A program made the position numbers and the translations under genes. From Hymenobacter norwichensis DSM 15439 (GTDB lineage Bacteria > Bacteroidota > Bacteroidia > Cytophagales > Hymenobacteraceae): DNA of 64,000 nucleotides. Positions 60,954 through 64,000 of the stretch are shown one piece after another (position 1 is the first letter of the stretch; each line of letters starts with the position of its first letter). Where the stretch lies: NCBI RefSeq assembly GCF_000420705.1, contig NZ_ATVL01000009.1:620001-684000 (forward strand), written 5' to 3'. Under the pieces are notes generated by a model. The model was given only the letters and a program-made list of their open reading frames with translations. It was not told where the DNA came from and made no database searches.

Positions 60954-63560
60954 ATGACTACTTCGGCCATTTGCGCACACGGCGCCCGTTTTTCCTTGTT
61001 GCTGGCGCTGCTGGCCTGCTCCAAACCGCTGGCACTTACCCCCGACAGCGTGCCGCCTGCCCCGCCCGTGGCTGCCGTAGCGGTGGTGCCGGGCGTGAGC
61101 CAAGCGCTGGCCGAAGACCGGGCCCGGCGTATCTCTCGGCTGGGCTATCAGCTGGCGTTAACCGTGCCGCCCCGCAAGGCCGACCCTATTGCTGCCACCG
61201 AAACTATCAGATTTCATCTGACGGATGCCGGCCAGCCCGTGCAGCTCGATTTCAAGGAACAGGCCGACCACCTCAAAAGTCTCACTATTAATGGCAAGCT
61301 CGCGGCACCTGATTTTCGGGAAGAGCACCTAGTTCTGCCGGCCGCCAGCCTGAAAACCGGCCCCAATGAGGTACGCATCGAATTTGTGGCCGGCAACCAG
61401 AGCCTTAACCGTAACGACGATTACCTGTACACGTTGCTGGTGCCTGACCGCGCCCGCACGGTGTTCCCGGTGTTCGACCAGCCCAACCTCAAGGCCTCGT
61501 TCACGCTCAGCCTCACGCTCCCGAAAGCTTGGCAGGCCCTGGCCAACGGCCCGTTGCAGGATTCCACCGTTGTGGGCGAAAGCAAGACGCTCCGCTTCGC
61601 GCCCTCCGACACCATCAGCACCTACCTGTTCTCGTTTGCGGCTGGCCGGTTCACGCGGATATCCCGCCCCCTGGCTGGCCGCAACATGCAATTTCTGCAC
61701 CGCGAAACCGACCAGGACAAGCTGAAGCTCAGTCTAAACCCCATCTTCCAAGTTCACGCCGACGCGCTGAAGTTTCTGGAGGAGTACACCGGCATTCCGT
61801 ACCCTTTCCGCAAGTTTGATTTCGTGGCGCTGCCCGATTTTCAGTACGGTGGCATGGAGCACGTTGGGGCCATCGACTACAAAGCCAGCACTCTGTTTCT
61901 GGACGAGGGCGCCACCCAGGACCAGAAAATTGCTCGCTCCAACCTCATCAGCCACGAAACCGCCCACATGTGGTTCGGCGACCTGGTGACCATGCAGTGG
62001 TTTAATGATGTGTGGATGAAAGAGGTGTTTGCCAACTTCATGGCCGACAAAATCACCCAGGTAGCCGTGCCCAATTCCAACTACGACCTCAAATTCGTGG
62101 TGGACCACTACCCGGCCGCCTACGGCGTGGACCGCACCGCGGGCGCCAACCCCATTCGGCAAAACCTTGACAACTTGAAAGATGCCGGCTCGCTCTACGG
62201 CAACATCATCTACCACAAGGCACCCATTATGATGCGGCAGCTGGAGCGCCTGATGGGGGAAGAGGCTTTCCGCCAGGGGTTGCAGGAGTATCTGAAAAAA
62301 TACAGCTTCGGCAACGCCACCTGGCCCGACCTCATTGCCATTCTCGACGCCCGCACCCCCGCCGACCTGCAAGCTTGGAACCAGGTGTGGGTGAACCAGC
62401 CCGGCCGGCCGGTGTTCAGCTACCGTATCAGCGGCGGCCACGACCAACGCTACGGCATCTACGTCACCCAAACGGCCGAGGACGGCTCCGACCGCCTGTG
62501 GCCCCAGGAATTCGATGTGCTGGTAGAGTCGGCCAGCGGCGAGCAGCAGCAGGTGACGGTGAAGATGGACGGCCAAGAGAAGGGAACCCGGATAGCGTTT
62601 CTGCCCAAGCGCATCGTGTTCAATGTCACCGGAATTGGCTACGGCGTGTTCCCAACTGCGCCGGAGCTGCTTACTAGTGTAACGAGTCTGAAGAGTTCGG
62701 TAGCTCGGGCGGCCACTTACGTCAATCTGTACGAGAACATGCTCAACGGGCAGGCCATTACGCCTCTGGCGCTACTCAATGCCTACCGCCCAGCCCTCAC
62801 CCGGGAGCCCGAGGAGTTGAACCTGAAGCTACTCACAGGACAGGCCAGCGCCATCTTCTGGCATTTTCTTAGCCCCGCTCAGCGTCTGGCCGTGGGCCCG
62901 ACGCTGGAGGCGGACCTATGGGCTGCGATGCAGAAAACGTCGGCGCCTAACTCCCAAAAGCTACTGTTCAAAACCTATCAGTCGGTGGCCCTGACCAGCG
63001 CGGCGCAAGCCCGGCTCTACCGCATCTGGGAAACGCAGAAAGCGCCCGCCCGCGTCAAGCTCACTGAAGACGACTACACCGACTTGGCCCTGGCCTTGGC
63101 CGTGCGCGACTATCCGGCCACGCAGCCCATTCTGCCCCGGCAGCTCGCCCGCATCCAGAACCCCGACCGTCAAAAGCGCATGCAGTTCCTGCTGCCCGCC
63201 CTGGCCCCCGACGCAGCCACCCGTGACGCCTTTTTTGCGGGCTTGAAAGCCGAAGAGAACCGCGAGAAAGAAGCCTGGGTGGTGTCGGCGCTGGGCTATC
63301 TGCACCATCCGCTACGCGCCGCTACTTCCGAGAAATACCTACCCGAAAGCCTGGCGCTACTCGAAGAAATCCAGCAGACCGGCGACATTTTCTTTCCCTC
63401 TTCCTGGCTGCAAGCCACCCTAGGCGCTTACCAAACGCCCGCCGCCGCCCGCACCGTGCGGGAGTTTCTGGCTGCGCACCCGCACTACAACCCCAAGCTG
63501 CGCGCCAAGCTCCTACAAGCCGCCGACGATTTGTTTCGGGCCGAAAAGCTGGTCAAGTAA
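60954..63560 (+). CDS. M1 family aminopeptidase, lipoprotein-like
   Basis: An 868-residue protein. The N-terminal signal ends in LLACS, suggesting lipid attachment. The M1 domain has PDFQYGGMEHVGAI (a variant of the exopeptidase GxMEN motif) and the zinc site HETAHMWFGD (His334, Glu335, His338) with the third ligand Glu357 in NDVWMKEVFA, fitting HExxH-x18-E. A catalytic tyrosine segment, SLYGNIIYHKAP, follows. The C-terminal about 350 residues are helical (ERAP-type). It trims N-terminal residues of peptides in the periplasm or at the cell surface. The ATG is directly followed by the signal sequence. It is divergent from the TPR kinase. Confidence 0.95.
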   Translation: MTTSAICAHGARFSLLLALLACSKPLALTPDSVPPAPPVAAVAVVPGVSQALAEDRARRISRLGYQLALTVPPRKADPIAATETIRFHLTDAGQPVQLDFKEQADHLKSLTINGKLAAPDFREEHLVLPAASLKTGPNEVRIEFVAGNQSLNRNDDYLYTLLVPDRARTVFPVFDQPNLKASFTLSLTLPKAWQALANGPLQDSTVVGESKTLRFAPSDTISTYLFSFAAGRFTRISRPLAGRNMQFLHRETDQDKLKLSLNPIFQVHADALKFLEEYTGIPYPFRKFDFVALPDFQYGGMEHVGAIDYKASTLFLDEGATQDQKIARSNLISHETAHMWFGDLVTMQWFNDVWMKEVFANFMADKITQVAVPNSNYDLKFVVDHYPAAYGVDRTAGANPIRQNLDNLKDAGSLYGNIIYHKAPIMMRQLERLMGEEAFRQGLQEYLKKYSFGNATWPDLIAILDARTPADLQAWNQVWVNQPGRPVFSYRISGGHDQRYGIYVTQTAEDGSDRLWPQEFDVLVESASGEQQQVTVKMDGQEKGTRIAFLPKRIVFNVTGIGYGVFPTAPELLTSVTSLKSSVARAATYVNLYENMLNGQAITPLALLNAYRPALTREPEELNLKLLTGQASAIFWHFLSPAQRLAVGPTLEADLWAAMQKTSAPNSQKLLFKTYQSVALTSAAQARLYRIWETQKAPARVKLTEDDYTDLALALAVRDYPATQPILPRQLARIQNPDRQKRMQFLLPALAPDAATRDAFFAGLKAEENREKEAWVVSALGYLHHPLRAATSEKYLPESLALLEEIQQTGDIFFPSSWLQATLGAYQTPAAARTVREFLAAHPHYNPKLRAKLLQAADDLFRAEKLVK

Positions 63561-63645
63561 AGGGCAGGCGAAATTGGTGAGAATGTGACCGAACCAGCAT
63601 GCCAAGCCCCGCAACGCATGACGGCCCGAGGGCTTTCTAAACAGC

Positions 63646-64000
63646 TTATACCGCAAACCCCAGCAGCTCGCGCAGCAACGGCAGCACCCGCTGGCCTCGT
63701 TCTAGGTCGAAATCTTCCGCTACTGCCACGGCAGCTACCGGTTGGCCGCCTTGCACAGCCAAGTCCAGTAATTGGCGACGTTCCGGGTGGCTGAAGTCGG
63801 TGAAGGCGCGGCGTAACAGGGGCACGATTTCGCGGAAAGTGTCTTCGTTCAATTCGCCTAGCCACTGGTCGAGTAGAGCGAAGAGAGGGCGATGATGTAG
63901 CAAAAGCTGGCCGCTGCCGCTCAGGAAACCTTCTATCCAGGCGGTGGCATAGGCGGTGGGCTGGGCGGGCGCTAGGGCTAGGCCAAGGGCAGTGCCGGCA
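63646..64000 (-). CDS. DUF5682 (YehM-like) protein, N-terminus cut by window edge
   Basis: Only the C-terminal about 117 residues are visible; the frame is open to the last base of the window, so the gene continues beyond it. The visible end holds YATAWIEGFLSGSGQLLLHHRPLF, split by the family's LLDQWLGELNEDTF and IVPLLRRAFTDFSHPERRQL, which recall the C-terminus of DUF5682 proteins. These occur with AAA+ and VWA proteins in YehLMPQ-like clusters. A YehP-like VWA gene lies about 9 kb to the left on the same strand, with unrelated genes between. The assignment is from remembered motif style. Confidence 0.75.
   Translation of the reverse strand, partial: AGTALGLALAPAQPTAYATAWIEGFLSGSGQLLLHHRPLFALLDQWLGELNEDTFREIVPLLRRAFTDFSHPERRQLLDLAVQGGQPVAAVAVAEDFDLERGQRVLPLLRELLGFAV

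Overview
The window looks like chromosomal DNA of a high-GC Bacteroidota, most likely Hymenobacter or a close relative in the Cytophagales. The reasons are two SusC/SusD pairs, a one-piece hybrid two-component sensor/AraC regulator, NtrC/sigma-54 signalling, a CrtA-type carotenoid oxygenase, a Bacteroidota DUF5117-type metalloprotease and GC-rich codon use that creates many long antisense shadow frames. The genus is inferred from gene content and style, not from a marker gene. I saw no rRNA, tRNA, CRISPR array, phage or transposase gene.

Left part (1-18.8 kb): a truncated PAS histidine kinase with a CheY-like receiver, then a HAMP-PAS kinase and an NtrC-type sigma-54 activator. After a low-GC SMI1/KNR4 gene comes a leftward cluster encoding a membrane-anchored coiled-coil (PspA-like) protein, a very small membrane protein, a substrate-binding protein fused to an OmpA domain, an ABC permease and an ABC ATPase. 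A CrtA-like protein, a PNPOx-fold stress protein, an AcpH-like phosphodiesterase, a Kef-type antiporter with its lipoprotein, an unknown protein and a SlyD-like isomerase follow.

Centre (19-36 kb): polysaccharide utilisation locus 1. A hybrid sensor with a LacI-type periplasmic domain precedes SusC, SusD, two alginate-lyase-family lyases, two GH2 enzymes and a GH88 unsaturated glucuronyl hydrolase, pointing to a uronic-acid polysaccharide. A UPF1-like helicase and two small immunity-like or unknown genes follow. Next come a 1110-residue fusion of a GHMP sugar kinase with a UDP-sugar pyrophosphorylase and a diverged GalU-like gene. The fusion has its catalytic halves in the opposite order to Bacteroides Fkp and is the most unusual enzyme here.

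Right part (43.8-64 kb): locus 2 has a GH43 gene divergent from SusC-SusD-GH43-GH43. The divergent spacer carries two AAACGTTT-centred palindromes that resemble LacI-family operators. Then come a YehP-like VWA protein, a DUF5117-type zinc metalloprotease, a DUF6348-like protein, a second immunity-like gene, a TPR-containing histidine kinase, an M1 aminopeptidase and the C-terminal part of a DUF5682 (YehM-like) protein cut by the window edge.

Across the window at least thirteen intergenic spacers or gene ends carry long imperfect hairpins of about 80-230 bp in several sequence families. The main family has eight near-complete copies whose stems differ in sequence but usually match between arms, sometimes with swapped arms, and one copy is nested inside another family. 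Many sit between genes of the same operon. Together with the OmpA-fused ABC system and the kinase-pyrophosphorylase fusion, they are the best candidates for undescribed biology.
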